From Nannochloropsis oceanica (Eukaryota; Sar; Eustigmatophyceae; Eustigmatales; Monodopsidaceae): DNA of 64,000 bases. Of this stretch, positions 1 through 14,880 are shown one piece after another. The stretch is taken from the NCBI GenBank assembly GCA_004519485.1, contig CP038112.1:62001-126000 (forward strand). The letters run 5' to 3'. The notes below the pieces were generated by a model. The model searched no databases and was not told the DNA's origin. It worked only from the letters and a program-made list of their open reading frames with translations. Positions within the stretch are counted from its first letter, which is position 1. Every line of letters starts with the position of its first letter. The position numbers and the translations under genes were made by a program.

Positions 1-414
1 TCTCTCACCAGGCCATACGTGATAGAATTATGCAGGAACTCCGTGCAACCAATCCCGCACTAGCCGGGCAAGCGGAGGCCATGCTCTCTAACCCAGGAGC
101 AATGGGACAGATGATGCAGGTAGACCCTTCCTCCCGCCCTTCCTCCGCTTTCTTTCCTCCATCCCTGCTCTTCTAAACACAGAAGCTCACTCTCCTCCTC
201 TCCGCTTTACCCTCGTTTCCTCCCTTTCCTCCTTTCATGTTTTCCCTCATCCTCAAAGGCACTGCAGTCCAACCCCCAGATGATGCAACAAGCGCAACAA
301 GCCATGAGCAGGGGAGCAATGCCTGGCTTCCCTCCCCCTCCCGCTTCTTCCACCACATTAGGAGGCAATACCCCTGCCTCCGGTGGTCTTGATCTCCCGA
401 GGCCTCCAGGTGGA

Positions 415-446
<32 letters not shown>

Positions 447-537
447 GATGGGGCAAGGGCCACAGCGGTCGGACGCAGAGATGACGGAAGAGGAGTTGAT
501 TCAGCAAGCAATCGAAAGATCCTTGCGCGACATGTAG
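1..537 (+). CDS. C-terminal end of a UIM/STI1-like protein (5'-partial)
   Basis: Exons 1-119 and about 259-537, reading frame 3 at the left edge; the start lies outside the window. The first exon ends at a CAG|GTAGAC donor. Two acceptors, AAAG at 257-258 and GCAG at 266-267, both keep the frame; the first gives the better repeat. The visible protein has Met/Gln/Asn-Pro-rich segments (NPQMMQQAQQAM) like the STI1 repeats of ubiquilin-type shuttle factors, then a Pro/Ala/Gly-rich linker with a short (GA)n run. It ends in an acidic helix, EEELIQQAIERSLRDM, which fits a ubiquitin-interacting motif (acidic patch, central Ala and Ser). A role in ubiquitin recognition is inference. The exact family cannot be fixed from the tail. 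Confidence 0.6.
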
Positions 538-1333
538 AAGGGATAAACGAATCGGACAGAGTGATGTGCATGCTCTTTTCCACACCCCCAAAGAAAGGGG
601 AGGAGGAGGGTGAAGAGCATTGCTCTAGTAAACAAGTGACGTCGTGACGTCACGATGCTCCCATTGAGATGCGAACGTGTTGAATGTGAGACGAGAAAAG
701 TGCGGAGATGCAAATCCATGCCACGCCACAGAAATTTTTGGATGACTGTATGGCTGCAGCTCGCTGCCCGAAGGAAAAAATAACCATCCGTACTCAGCTA
801 ATTGTTGTCAACCTGTGACAATCACGCGATTCGTTGGTGCGTTGAGTCTGGTGGAAAATGAAGGGGCCGTGCACTCTCCTTTGAGTCCGTAGATTGGGAC
901 TCCCTCTGCCTCCCGCCGCCGTGTTCAAAATTCCACTCATGCCGAAAGCACTTCGTCGCTTAGCAGTTCAGGGCTTCAGATCTTATGCCTCGTCGTGACT
1001 TATGTACGTGTGGCTCATTCTGTCTCATCGATCCTCCAACCACAGCACAAGACGACGGCGTGTGCCCAGCCAAGCCCAGCAGTTTCAGGCGCGCATCATC
1101 GCCCGTTGCAAGCAGCCCATCGCATGGCATCACACTTTACTTCTCAATTACCCCGTTATTAAATTAGCGTCGAACGTATGCCCACCGGCGCTTAACACTA
1201 CCATATATTACAACTGGAGACACACGAACGAAGAAGAGGCAGCACCGGACCGCCAACGTCACTAGAGCGGCCATGAAGGCCATAGGCAAGAATGCGACGG
1301 CCCGCCCAGGCGCTGGTAAGATGACATTGGGAT
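538..1333. other. Intergenic, probable promoter region of the HMG-box gene
   Basis: No coding sequence supported. It holds the 3' flank of the UIM gene and a duplicated TGACGT-type site at 636-653, listed separately. Short open frames here are low-scoring and unlike any recognised family. Confidence 0.5.
636..653. promoter_or_regulatory. Doubled CRE/bZIP-type site (TGACGTC... and palindromic GTGACGTCAC)
   Basis: The 18 bases read GTGACGTC followed directly by the palindrome GTGACGTCAC, giving two TGACGT cores in tandem. TGACGTCA is the classic cAMP-response/bZIP site, and TGACGT elements act in CO2/cAMP response in diatoms. It lies about 100 bp after the upstream stop codon and about 680 bp before the HMG-box start. 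Binding is inferred from sequence alone. Confidence 0.4.
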
Positions 1334-3008
1334 ATGAGGGGATGGAGGAATACGAAGCACTTACACCATCACCCATGTATCTTGACAGACGCCCAACATG
1401 CTGCCGTCGTTGCTTCCTGGCTTCCCCCACCCATTCCTTCCTGCATGAGTCTCCTTCGCAGCACCAAGACTTTTCTTCCCTCCCTCCCTCCCCATGGGGC
1501 TGATGCGTTGGAAGGGTGTGACAACGAGCAGTCAGGAAGAAGAGACAAAGGAAGAGCTAGCGGCTGTCGAGAAGGAGGAGGCAGAAAAAGTGGGAAAGCA
1601 GGCAGCAGCATGAAACGGAACGGCAGCAGCACAGCAAGCCGGTCGTCCCCCTGTCCTCCCCTTTCCAACCATTCCTCCTCCACAAGCACCTCCTCCTCTT
1701 CCTCCACCTCCACCTCCACGCCCTTCCTCATGGATCCTGCCCGGCTCCGTGCCCTTGGAATAGACAGGCAAATGCTTGTCGATATAGGCCTAGAAAACGA
1801 GGAGACGCGCTCCAACCCCCTCTACCTCCAAATGGCCCATCAGCTCCGTCGTGGCGCGCGTAAGAAAGACCCCAATGCCCCGAAGCGGCCCTTGTCAGCC
1901 TACAACCTCTTCTTTCGTGACATGAAGGAAGGGCTGACAACGGCAGGTCCGACGGTCAAGAAGACTTTCGAGGGGCTGGGGAAGTATGTGGGGGAGGAAT
2001 GGAGGAAGCTGGGGGAGGAGGAGAAGGGGAGGTACGAGCGAATGGCGGAGGTGGAGAGGAAGCGATACCATAGCGAGATGGCCGTCTATGAGGGGAGGGA
2101 GGAGGATTTGGGGGAGGAGGAGGTCATGGTGAACGGGGAGGGGGGGGGGGGGAGGGCAAAGGCGAGGGCTGTCGGTCGTGCCGGGAGGGGGAGGAAAGCG
2201 GTTACGGGGGCAGAGTACGACAAAGAAGGTAATGAAAATGAGAATGGATCCAATGAGCAGCGGAATGGAGGAGTACCATCGGCAGCACGGGGCAGGCGCT
2301 ATGGGTAGTCAGGCGCACTCCCCTCCAGTCTCTTATGCCTCGACGGGAACCGGCCTCTCTGCCTCATTCTCCACTATTAAAAGCAGCAGTAGCAGCAGCA
2401 GTAATGGCAGCAACAGCAGTAGCAATAGTAGCACCAACAGTACCACAAGCAGCAGCAGCGGCAGCAGCAGAAGTGGGAGCCATAGCAGCCTTGCCCACTC
2501 CCACCCTCCCTTTCCTTCCTCCTCCTCGCATCCTCCTTTACGGGGCACCCCGCATCAACAGATACAGCCACTGCAGCAGCTTATTCAGCAGCAGCAGTCG
2601 CAGCTGGAGGAGGGACAACATGCAGGGACTAAAAGATTTGTAGCCGCCCCTCATAATCACAGCAGCACCAGTTTCAGCAGCAACAGCAGCACCAGCATCA
2701 GCTCCAGCAGTGATGACATTCTTCATGGAGGACCCCCCAATTTTTATTTTTCTTTGCCTCCCTCACCTGCCATGCCCTTTGTCCTGTCGGGCACGACGTC
2801 CAGGGGATGTAGAGGAGGGGGAGGAGGTGGTGGAGCACCCATGGATGTTGTTGCCCATCAGCCTATCGCTCCGCTTCCTTCCTCTTCGTCCTTACCTTCA
2901 GCCTCGAACTCGGTGGAGGAAAAGATTCGTCGGCAGATCGCTGCACTTCAAACCAAGGCCTTGCTGAAGCAACAGCGGATGCAGCAGCAACAGCCGCAGC
3001 AGGGGTAA
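1334..3008 (+). CDS. HMG-box DNA-binding protein with Ser/Gln-rich tail
   Basis: Proposed exons 1334-2228 and 2296-3008 (535 aa), joined in phase 1 by a 67-bp intron (AAG|GTAATG ... GGCAG|GC). Residues about 177-255 form one HMG box: KKDPNAPKRPLSAYNLFFRD, then an EEWRKLGEEEKGRYERMA helix and a KRY helix. HMG-box proteins bend DNA in chromatin or act as transcription factors, so a nuclear location is expected. After the box come acidic and Gly-rich stretches, long Ser, Asn and Gln runs, and a basic coiled end (KIRRQIAALQTKALLKQQ). The first ATG is 1334, but 1334-1609 is poor in family signal, and ATG 1610 (MKRNGSS) is an equally good start. The join is uncertain: a 12-base G run at about 2143-2154 could also explain the frame change. 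An AATAAA lies at 3267-3272. Confidence 0.7.
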
Positions 3009-3266
3009 ATTGGAACAGGAGACGGAGAGGTATGGAAGGTGAAGAGGGAGGATTGATGGCAATGAGGGCAATTTAGTTTTGTACTTCTCGGTAGTGTGTG
3101 TCTTCCTGTGTATTTCCTTGTGTAGAATTAAGTAATTGCAAGATGGAAGGTACATGCTCGTGTGCAGATGCCCGTGCTACAGCAGCAGAGCTGCAGCGGC
3201 AGCGACTGCGGCACACAGAGAAAAGAACGGCTCGAGAGAACAATGAGTTAAAATTAGGAGGCGTTT

Positions 3267-3272
3267 AATAAA
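3267..3272 (+). terminator. Possible polyadenylation signal AATAAA of the HMG-box gene
   Basis: AATAAA lies 259 bases after the HMG-box stop codon in an A-rich stretch. It matches the animal-type signal by sequence only. Confidence 0.3.
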
Positions 3273-3419
3273 AAGAATTAAATCAAATGAAGATATCCTG
3301 CTTTGAGCTAAATTACGACCTTTGATTTCGATCTGTCTGAGGCATACGTATGTGTCTCCTTTCGACCGTGATGAGACTTTCAGGCAAATGTGTGCCGTCT
3401 AGTATTCGACAATTGCGAC

Positions 3420-5209
3420 ATGCACTACACACACACAATCAGGAGCATGGCAGTCAATCTACTTCGGGAAGAGGAAGACGTGGAGACAGCATCCTCCATC
3501 TCCCACACTACGGCTTCCACAGCCCTCCTCTACCTCCCACCCTCGGGCTCGCCATCTCCTCCTTCGACACCTTCCACCTCTGCTGAGACCACGACAGCAA
3601 CAGCATCAAAGGAACAACGTCATCGTCTGCTTCTCGGCCTCGGCTTGGGCCAAATACTCTCGTTACTCATTGCGGGGACAGGTATTTTCTCATCCCTGCT
3701 CGCGGAGCAAGGGCTATCCCTCCCAGCAACCCAAGCATGCCTGACCTACATCCTCCTGTCACTCCACCTTACCCGCCGCCCACGTGGGCAGCCTTTGCAA
3801 GTTACGTGGTGGAAATACTTGGTTCTGGCGGCTATTGATTTTGAGGGCAATTATTTGGTGCGTGAAGTGAAGGAGGAGGGAGCGAGGAGGAGTGTTGAGA
3901 TTCTTACAAACAATAAAGTAGCACGTTCTCACACCCTCCCTCCCTCCCTCCTCTCCCTCCCTCCCTCCCCCTACAGGTGGTTCTCTCATTTCGGTACACC
4001 TCCATCACCTCCGTCCTCCTCCTCGACGGCTTTGCCATCCCTTGTACCATGCTGCTGTCCCGCTTGTATTTGAAAAGTCGGTTTCAGCTCCTGCATTTCG
4101 TAGGGGTGGTGGCATGCTTGGCAGGGTTGGGGGTCGTCGTTTACTCGGACTATAGGGTGCTCCATGCTCACGAGGGTGGAAATGATGAGGATGGAGGTCA
4201 AGTGATGCGGGTATCGTCTTCAACGTCCTCCGCTGTATCGTCATCCGTCACTACCTCCGCCGCCGCCACCTTTCCCCACGCACTGGAAGGCGACCTCCTT
4301 ACCCTCCTCGGTGCCGCGCTGTACGCGTGCTCGAACGTTCTGCAGGCATGTAACTACGCGTTGCGAGGATAACAAGATGGAAGGGGGGCTGGAGAAGGAA
4401 TTTGTGGGAGGAAGGGGGGGCTGACAATGCACGAACATCGTCTTCTTACCTTAACCCTCCCTCCCTCCCATCCTCCCTCTCCTCCTCAGGAGCTGGTCCT
4501 TAAGACCCACGATAATCCCCACGAGTTTCTGGGCATGCTGGGCGGTTTTGGATTTCTACTCGCGAGCCTACAAGCCTTGTTTGTCGAGTGGGGAAGGGAG
4601 GGAGGGAGGAAGGGCGAGGAGAAGGAGTGGGAGGAAGGGCTGGGGTACATGTTTGGGTTTGCGCTGACGCTGGCGACAATGTACACCTTGACTGCCATTT
4701 TTTTGAGGGAGGTGAGTGAATCAGAAGGAGGAGGGGAGGAGGAAAGGAAGGGGAGAAGGGGGGAATGGAAGGGAAGAGAGGGAGGGGAAGGGAGGAAGGG
4801 GCTAAAGGCGAGTAGGGATTATGAAGTCTTTGATGAAGACTTGATGCTATATCAAGCCTGACGGTGTACTTTCTCTCCTTCTCTATTCCCTCTCTTCCCT
4901 TTCTCTCATCAGGCGGACGCCACGCTATTCAATCTCTCTCTCCTTACCTCGGATGTCTACGCGGTGCTCTACCGCTACTTTGCACAACATCAACCAATAT
5001 CATGGTTGTATGGTTTAGGTTTTTTATTTACCTTGGGAGGGCTTGGCTTGTATCATGTGCCTGGGGCAGTGAACCCTCGGAAGAGAGTGAGGGGGGGGGA
5101 AGTGGGGAGATGGGAAGGGGTGAATGCCTTTGGCGCTGAATTGGACGGTGGGGTTGGGGAGGACGTGGAAGGTGAGGATCACCGTGGAGGGGGAGGGAGG
5201 GTATTGTGA
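3420..5209 (+). CDS. SLC35F1/F2-like solute transporter (DMT superfamily)
   Basis: Exons 3420-3857, 3977-4345, 4490-4711 and 4913-5209 give 441 aa. All junctions are phase 0. The second intron appears to use a GC donor (CAG|GCATGT). Recognisable family stretches are DFEGNYLVVLSFRYTSIT, then LLDGFAIP, LHFVGVVACLAGLGVV, GDLLTLLGAALYACSNV, HEFLGMLGGFGF, and NLSLLTSDVYAVLYRY. These match the order of SLC35F1/F2 proteins, a drug/metabolite-transporter branch with about ten membrane helices in endomembranes or plasma membrane. The substrate is not predictable. The N-terminal 70 residues are Ser/Thr/Pro-rich, and low-complexity insertions (Ser run after about residue 210, Gly/Glu-rich loop near 4590-4640) lie between helices. 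The first in-frame ATG is 3420; ATG 3447 (MAVNLL) is also likely. Confidence 0.88.
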
Positions 5210-5772
5210 AAAAAATAGAAAGCAATTCATTTAAAGTATGTACATGTCTTAGACGTATAGAATCAAAAACCAAAAAAATGCAACGAAAGGAAGGAGGACG
5301 AAGGTTCAACGTTACGTAACCTCCCCACGTGAAGCTGAAGCTTTTTATTTGAAAGTTGCTTTTTTCATTTGCATGTGGTGACCCGGGGAAGACCGAGAGG
5401 AGTTTTCATTGTCGTTATCGGACAGACTAAGCTCTGAGTTCACTTTATACAAGTCACCGTCTCTTCGACTACGTGTGTCGGATTGTCAACCGGCACGAGG
5501 AAGATGAGAAGAACACACCGACGTACGAGTCAAAATTCAAATGAGCATCCACGCTTTGCCCGAAGCCCCCTTACAAACATGACGCACCCAAGACAAGACC
5601 ACAGCACGATCACGGCAAACACTTCCAAGGCAGCCGCGGGGGCCTTTGCCGGGACGGTTAACCACGGTGTGGTACTTTTTTTTCCCCTTTCAGAACACTC
5701 TCGTCTGCTCTTCAAGCTTCGCTCTTCACCCCCCAGCTTCTCGATCACCACAACCAAACCACAGCTACAGCC
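5210..5772. other. Intergenic, nothing recognised
   Basis: Probable 3' end of the transporter and promoter of the next gene. A pyrimidine-rich leader precedes the ATG at 5773. Open frames here lack any domain. Confidence 0.4.
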
Positions 5773-6987
5773 ATGGGTCGGCCCACCTACGTGCGCCTAT
5801 TGTCCAAGCGCGCCAATTTTTTCCTTTCTTCAGGTACGTGCATTGCGATCATGCCTGTCTATCTTCGACTGAACCCCATCCTTTTGTTTCGTCTCCATCA
5901 TTGGCGTGCCAGGCTGGCGCATAATTCCCTCGCTCTCACCACCTCTTCCCTCCTTCCACTCCATCACCTTCCTTTCAAAGCTGTCCTCCTGAAATGCTTG
6001 ACCCTCGGCCTCTACCTTCTCGCCCTCTCCCACCGCAACGGATGGGCCAACTCGGAGACTACGAGCAGCAACGGCCTGATCACTTACACGGGGCATTGGG
6101 GGTTGTTTGTCGTGCACTTTGAGGGCTTGTACAAAGCAGGAGGGGTGGAAGCACGTTACACCAGCACGGAGGCCATCTCGGGCTGGGCTTCGGTTGCAGG
6201 GGGAAACAGTACAGTCTTGCACAAGGTAAGGAAAATGTGACAGGAGAGATGGTTGATTCGACGCAGCTTTTTTCCTCATGTCCTCCCTCATTTCCTTCTT
6301 CCGTAGGTGCGAACAGTGCAGGCGTTTAGTGTGATTGGTGGCATCGTCAAAATCCTTGGAACTGTCTCGTTTATTTCCGGTCGCTTCGCGGCTCGAACTG
6401 CCACCCAGGCCTTGACGTTGCTGGATAAAGGCCGCGCGTTTAATATTGGCTTCTTGTTGTGCAATTTATTGGGTAGGGAGGGAGGAACGGAGGGAGAGGA
6501 GGAAAATGGTAGACCTTGAATATTTATAAGTTGAGGGTAATGGTAAATATTTTCGCCCTTTGCATCTCTTTACCCACATCCCCTCCCTCCCTCCCTCCCT
6601 CCCTCCCTCCCACCCACAGTCACCTCCATCTGGGCCTCTCTCCCCGAAAACGCCTTTTTCTTCTTCTGCAATGTCTACCCGCAGCAGGAAGGTGCGTCTT
6701 CATGCATCTCCACGCATTTCAAACCTCCTCTCGGCAACAGTTCTTGGCAAGGGCGGTCGTATTCATTTGACCTGGTGGTGGCTGCCACTGTTTGTGCAGT
6801 CATCGCCGCCGTGGCAGCCGCCCTGGCCAGACGCACTCTTCGGAGGCTTGCAGAGGAGGAGGGACTAGGACTGGCGGGAAGAGGTGGGGGAGGAAGGGGG
6901 GGGGACATGGCGACAGCGATCTTGGATTTGGACCAGCCGTTGGTGAGCCCGTCGGCTCCGCCAGAGGCGAGGAAGGTGGTGGTGTAG
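5773..6987 (+). CDS. Four-helix membrane protein, family unknown
   Basis: Exons 5773-5833, 5981-6225, 6307-6472 and 6620-6987 join in frame (279 aa), each with a GT donor and a pyrimidine-rich AG acceptor. Hydrophobic segments lie after the short N-terminus (VLLKCLTLGLYLLALSH), near the start of exon 3 (AFSVIGGIVKILGTVSFIS), across the exon 3/4 junction (NIGFLLCNLLGVTSIW, ending at a Phe-rich patch before a Cys), and near the C-terminus (DLVVAATVCAVIAAVAAALA). The region between the first two holds a possible glycosylation site (GNST) and the last loop has several Cys/Asn residues. The layout recalls tetraspan proteins (claudin, PMP22, SUR7-type), but no signature motif is clear and I do not assign a family. 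The C-terminal tail is basic then Gly-rich and probably cytosolic. The first exon is short, so an upstream exon cannot be excluded. Confidence 0.65.
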
Positions 6988-7901
6988 AGGAGGAGGATGA
7001 AGAGGAGGGAGATAGAGAGGTTGCGTTTGTGTAGGGGTGTGCGTGTGTGAGAGTGAGAGAGAGAGGAGATGGAGTACGCTTGGTGTTTGTCGTGACGGTT
7101 CTGCGATGGATGGCCTGTTTATTCACGGCATGAGGGTGCCCGATGTGCCGGGGAGGGGCAAGCGAAAGAAAAAGATGGGGGAGGGATAGGAAAAAGGAGA
7201 AAAGAAATTTACATCGACGACGAGTTAATGTACGCATATAAATAGGAGGGCAAGACGGACGAGCGTACCTTCTTTCTTTTCCTTCTCTTCATGCACTCTT
7301 AATTTGTTTTTGGCGGGGGGGGGCGGGCTATGTATGTTATATTCGTTGCATCGTCTGTTGGTAGGTTTTGGGCCGACCGACTGTGCTGAGGTTCGTTTCT
7401 AAATCCAGACAAATCAACCGACGGAAGAAGGAATATAAGAAGAAATAGAAGAAGAAATAGAAGAAGAAGAAGAAGGAGAGAACACAACTATGAATCAGAG
7501 CAGGCAGGTCCTTTTCTTTGTCCTTGTGTTTTGGCCTGCTTTTCTTATTTCTTGTTCTTCGTCATCGTTGTTGTCATCACCCTACATTGCATCCATCCCT
7601 TATGTTACTCTATGGAAAGGCTCCCCCCTTCCCTCTTCCTCTGTCGCTACTTCCTCAATTTCCCCCTCCACATTCCTTTGTCGTCCCTCCCAAACGGCAG
7701 ACTCCGGCCCACACCCGCCTGTAGACCGATTCACGCTGACCTCCATCCCAACAGCGAACAAAGGCCAAGGTGATGTCATTGACAAAACTCATGCTCCCAG
7801 GGAACGTAAAACACCCCTTCCCTCATCTCCGCCCCCCCCTTTTCCCTTCATTTTTGTTTTCGCGCATTTGGGCTGTTGTGGATCGAGGGAGGGAAGCCGC
7901 T
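6988..7901. other. Intergenic between convergent genes
   Basis: Shared 3' flank of the membrane protein and of MCM5. It holds a purine-rich GAA repeat at about 7432-7478 and an open frame (7490-7960) with a hydrophobic start but Ser/Pro-rich, family-free remainder that runs into the MCM5 3' end. I do not accept that frame as a gene. Confidence 0.4.
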
Positions 7902-11323
<3,422 letters not shown>

Positions 11324-12079
11324 GTTGGTACTTTTGTGTCGAGCCTCGCAGGGCTGCCGCTAGTTGTTTTTTGAACTCTTGTGTCGAGCCTTGCAGTGGT
11401 GCTGCTGGATATCTTTTCCAAATCGACTTCTTCCCTCCTTTCCGTCGTTACCCCTCCTATCCCACCCTTCCTTCGCGGCGGCGGCGCTCCTTCTCTTCCC
11501 CTGCTTGGTGCCTATGCCGACCTTGCGGCAATCCTTGTTGGTGTCAGAAATCGATACCAAGTACAAAGAGATGCTGACGGTGATCTCCGTACCGCTGCTG
11601 CCTGTGTGATGTGTGTGTGTGAAGGTGGGTAGGGTAGGGGGAGTAGGTGTGTTGATGGGGGTAGCTGAGAGCTCCTTATGCTCGTACGTCTGTCGCCGCC
11701 ACTATGACTTGCACAGACAGGCCAATGTTATACTACCATTTGCAGTGGATGCGTGCCTCTGTCTTAAAGTGTGTTTGCCAGTTCCATACTAGTGTTATGG
11801 TGTCCTTGTCGTGTCGTCGTTGCTGCCTGCCGAAACAGAGAAAATGCCTCTTCCGCCCGGGCAAGACTTGACCGCCGACAAAAACCTTCTCCAGCAGGTA
11901 CAAAGCTTGACGGCAGTATTTGCCTCATAGTTCTTCCGCAAGTGCCTGTGCAAGCCTAGTGGCCGTGCCGGGAACGCCGAGGAGGTGTCCAAAGGGCCTA
12001 CCATTCCCGCCGGGCGTTTCTTTTTGGCGATGAGCGAGCGACGCCGCCGGCCGTGACGGTCGCTTTGACTGTCACTCTG
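11324..12079. other. Intergenic, MCM5 promoter side
   Basis: No coding sequence supported. Next to the MCM5 start there are two diverged copies of a unit about 46 bp long (11331-11376 and 11377-11422; shared core TTGTGTCGAGCC). The left end of the hAT element should lie in or just after this stretch, but no clear terminal repeat could be found in it. Confidence 0.4.
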
Positions 12080-12095
12080 TTAGGGTTAGGGTTAC
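12080..12095 (+). repeat. Short telomere-like TTAGGG run
   Basis: Two and a half TTAGGG units directly before the transposase start. TTAGGG is the telomere unit of many algae. Here it is internal and could equally be a degenerate hAT end. Confidence 0.5.
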
Positions 12096-12108
12096 GCACA
12101 CTTACAGC

Positions 12109-14618
12109 ATGTCTGACATGTCCTCAGACGAAGAAGGCGTTGCTGCCGCGTCCACCACCAGCAGCTTGGCAGGGTCTGCTCGGGAGGCAGATGCGCGTGA
12201 GCGGGGCAAGCGCGCCAAAGACCTCGACATCTACCCCACGGCACCACGGCAAGACAAGGAGAAATCCTTCGTGTGGCGTTCCGTCCACATCTACAAGCCC
12301 TTCAGAAAGGATTCAAGGGGAAACCTTTACTGCATGGCCTGCGATTCGTGGCTGAAGGGAGCCGCGTCGCAGTGTGGCGACCACCTGAGGCATTGCCACC
12401 CGGAGGAGTGGGCTCGCGTCAAACGCCTCAAAGCTGGAGACGAAGAGGGTGACACCATGTCAGCCTTGTCTTCTGGGTCGAAGAAGGTGCAGACCAAGCT
12501 CCATCACCACCAATACTGGCGGGGGGATGCCCTCCAGCGCGGGCACAAGTACCTTACAGGCTTCTTGCTCCGCAGCCTCCGACCCTTCAACCTCGTCAGC
12601 GACCTCGGCTTTGGGGACTTCGTCGGGGCCATCGGCCCCCAATACAAATTGCCTACGACCCGGACAATCAAGAAGTACGTGAATGCGATGTTTGCCAAAG
12701 GCAAGGGGCTCATCAAGGGCTTCCTCGCCCCGCTGACCTTGGATGATGGGGCCGGTCCAGCGTGTGGTATGACTGCCTGCCTTCAAACGGATGCGTGGGC
12801 TGGACGCAATGGCAAGTCCTACAACGGCACGCTTGCCACCACGCTGGACGACGACTTCAGGGGCCGCCTCATCTGCCTGGACATGGTGGAGTGCCAGAAG
12901 AAGCACCACACGGCCGCGGTGATCACTGATTTGCTGAAGGCGTCGTTGGACGACTTCAAGATTCCTGCTGCAAACATCTTCCGCACTGTGCACGACGCTG
13001 GGTCCAACGTCAAGAAAGGTGAGATGCATATATTTAACTATCTATTAAACGTTGCACCTAATGTATTTTCAACTTGGCGCTCACACACACACACACACAC
13101 ACATACATACACATGACAGGCGTGCCCGACGCTGGGCTCAAGTCCTCCTCGTGTACCACACATGCCTTGCAGCGGACCATCGTCAACTCGCTCAACCACA
13201 GCCCTGCCATCAAGACCATGATCAAGAAGGTAAAGGCAGCTGTGAAGGCCGTCCGTCAAAGCCACTCCCAGACAGCTTATCTCAGGGAGGCACGAGTGGC
13301 AGCAGGCGTTTTCGACCACCAGCTTGTCCAAGCTAACGCCACACGTTGGAGCTCTCTCGCGAATGCTTGTGATCGCTTGCTGGAGCAGCGGCCCGCCCTC
13401 GAGTCGGCGTACGCGGCCGATGATAGGGCCCGCACCAGCCGCCGTAACAGGGAGGTCGTCTTCCCTGTGGACAAGCGCATCGATCCGGACACCTTCGCCG
13501 GTGTGTGCGATCTCCTTGCCGTGCTTGACCCCTTTCGGAAGTTCACCACGGTCCTTCAGGCGGACTTTGGCACAGCTGGGAAGGTGGTGCCTGCCATCTT
13601 CAAGCTACAGGCGCTCGTGACTGCTGACAAGGTGAAAGTAGTCACGCCTAGGTCTGGGCCGAACCATCCCGGGTCGTCGGCCGAGGTGCTCGCCACGGAC
13701 CTCCACCCCGCCGTTCAGGAAGTCCGCCAGCATATGGCTCAAGACATGGCGACGCGCTTCCATTGGGACATTCTGCGGGACACCTTTGCAATCGCCTCCC
13801 TGCTCGACCCCCGTTTCAAAAAGCTCGCCGATTACCATGTACCCGAGCACCTCGTCAAGGATGCATGGGGGCTGCTTCGCCTAGAACTGGACAAGGCCAT
13901 TACGACGCTCAAGGATGAGGGCATGTACACCGACAGGGCGGAGAAGCAGGGCGCAGGGGGCGACATCGTCGTGGACAGCGGGGACCCTTTCGCCGCAGAG
14001 AACACGGCCTCCAGGACGTCGGCAGTTTCTGCCGGTGACGCCCTTGGCAACGGTGCGGACGGTGTCCCTCGCTCCGTTTTGGGAACTGCAAGGGAGCAGC
14101 TTCTTAACCTTTCCGAGGTGTACCAGGAGTTGGCCGATTACATCCGCATGCCAGTCGAGCCTTCTAGCACCTGCCCACTGGACTGGTGGCGGTGCAACAA
14201 GCGGTTCTTTCCCGCCCTGGCGAAGCTTGCTCGGCAGTATCTGTGCGTGCCCGCAACCTCTGCCGGGGTGGAGCGGTTCTTTTCCGCTGCAGGCCTGACG
14301 ATCAGCAACCTTCGGACGCGCCTCAGCAGCAAGACTGTCGAGATGATTCTATTCCTGCGGCTGAATTGGGACAACTCGCTGTACACGGTGAAGCTTGGGG
14401 GCGCAGATCTCGAGGAGGTCACCCGAGCGGAAGAAGGGGGGGGAGGGGGGGAAGGCGACGCGATGACAGATGCTGCGGACGAAGGGGAGGAGGGGGGAGA
14501 TCTTCTGGATGACGATGAAGAAGGCGCCGCTCTTCAACCCATGGGCTTCGGGGAGGACGATGACTTCGCTTGGCTCAATGAGGACCTCTTCGACGTCGAC
14601 TTTGATATCGAAAGCTAA
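12109..14618 (+). CDS. hAT transposase (BED zinc finger + hAT dimerisation domain)
   Basis: Exons 12109-13018 and 13120-14618 give 802 aa; the 101-bp intron (AAAG|GTGAGA ... GACAG|GC, phase 1) contains a CA microsatellite. Near residues 58-105 lies a BED-type zinc finger (CMACDSWLK, then HLRHCH). The RNase-H-like catalytic core shows a first Asp in TDAWAGRNG and a second in VHDAGSN, followed by the Cys/His motif CTTHALQR across the splice site. The C-terminus has the hAT dimerisation block: DWWRCNKRFFPALAKLARQY, VPATSAGVERFFSAAG and NLRTRLSSKTVEMILFLRLN, then an acidic tail. hAT transposases cut and paste by hairpin formation with 8-bp target duplications. No internal stop or frame break was seen, so it may be active or recently so. 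Confidence 0.88.
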
Positions 14619-14880
14619 GCGCGTCATCTTTCGTCATCATTTATTTGTCAGAGATATTTACACTTAAAGAAACGAGGGGTTATGGAGGGATTGGGGCTTC
14701 AAATCTATTAAAAGAAATAAAAAAAAAATGAAGAACAACCTGAGTGCTCTCGATCTTCTCACGGTCGAAGAGCCCGAAGCTCGAGCGGGGTTGGAGGCTC
14801 CCACCTCTATCGTAAATTGCTATGACACTATTATCAACGACTAAAGCAATTTCAGACCCCAAAACACACTGGAAACCCTC

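Noticed and set aside
5483-5872. Frame with KAAAGAFAGTVNHGV, resembling a mitochondrial-carrier start
   Set aside because: Only this short stretch fits; no Px[DE]xx[RK] signature follows and the frame stops soon after.
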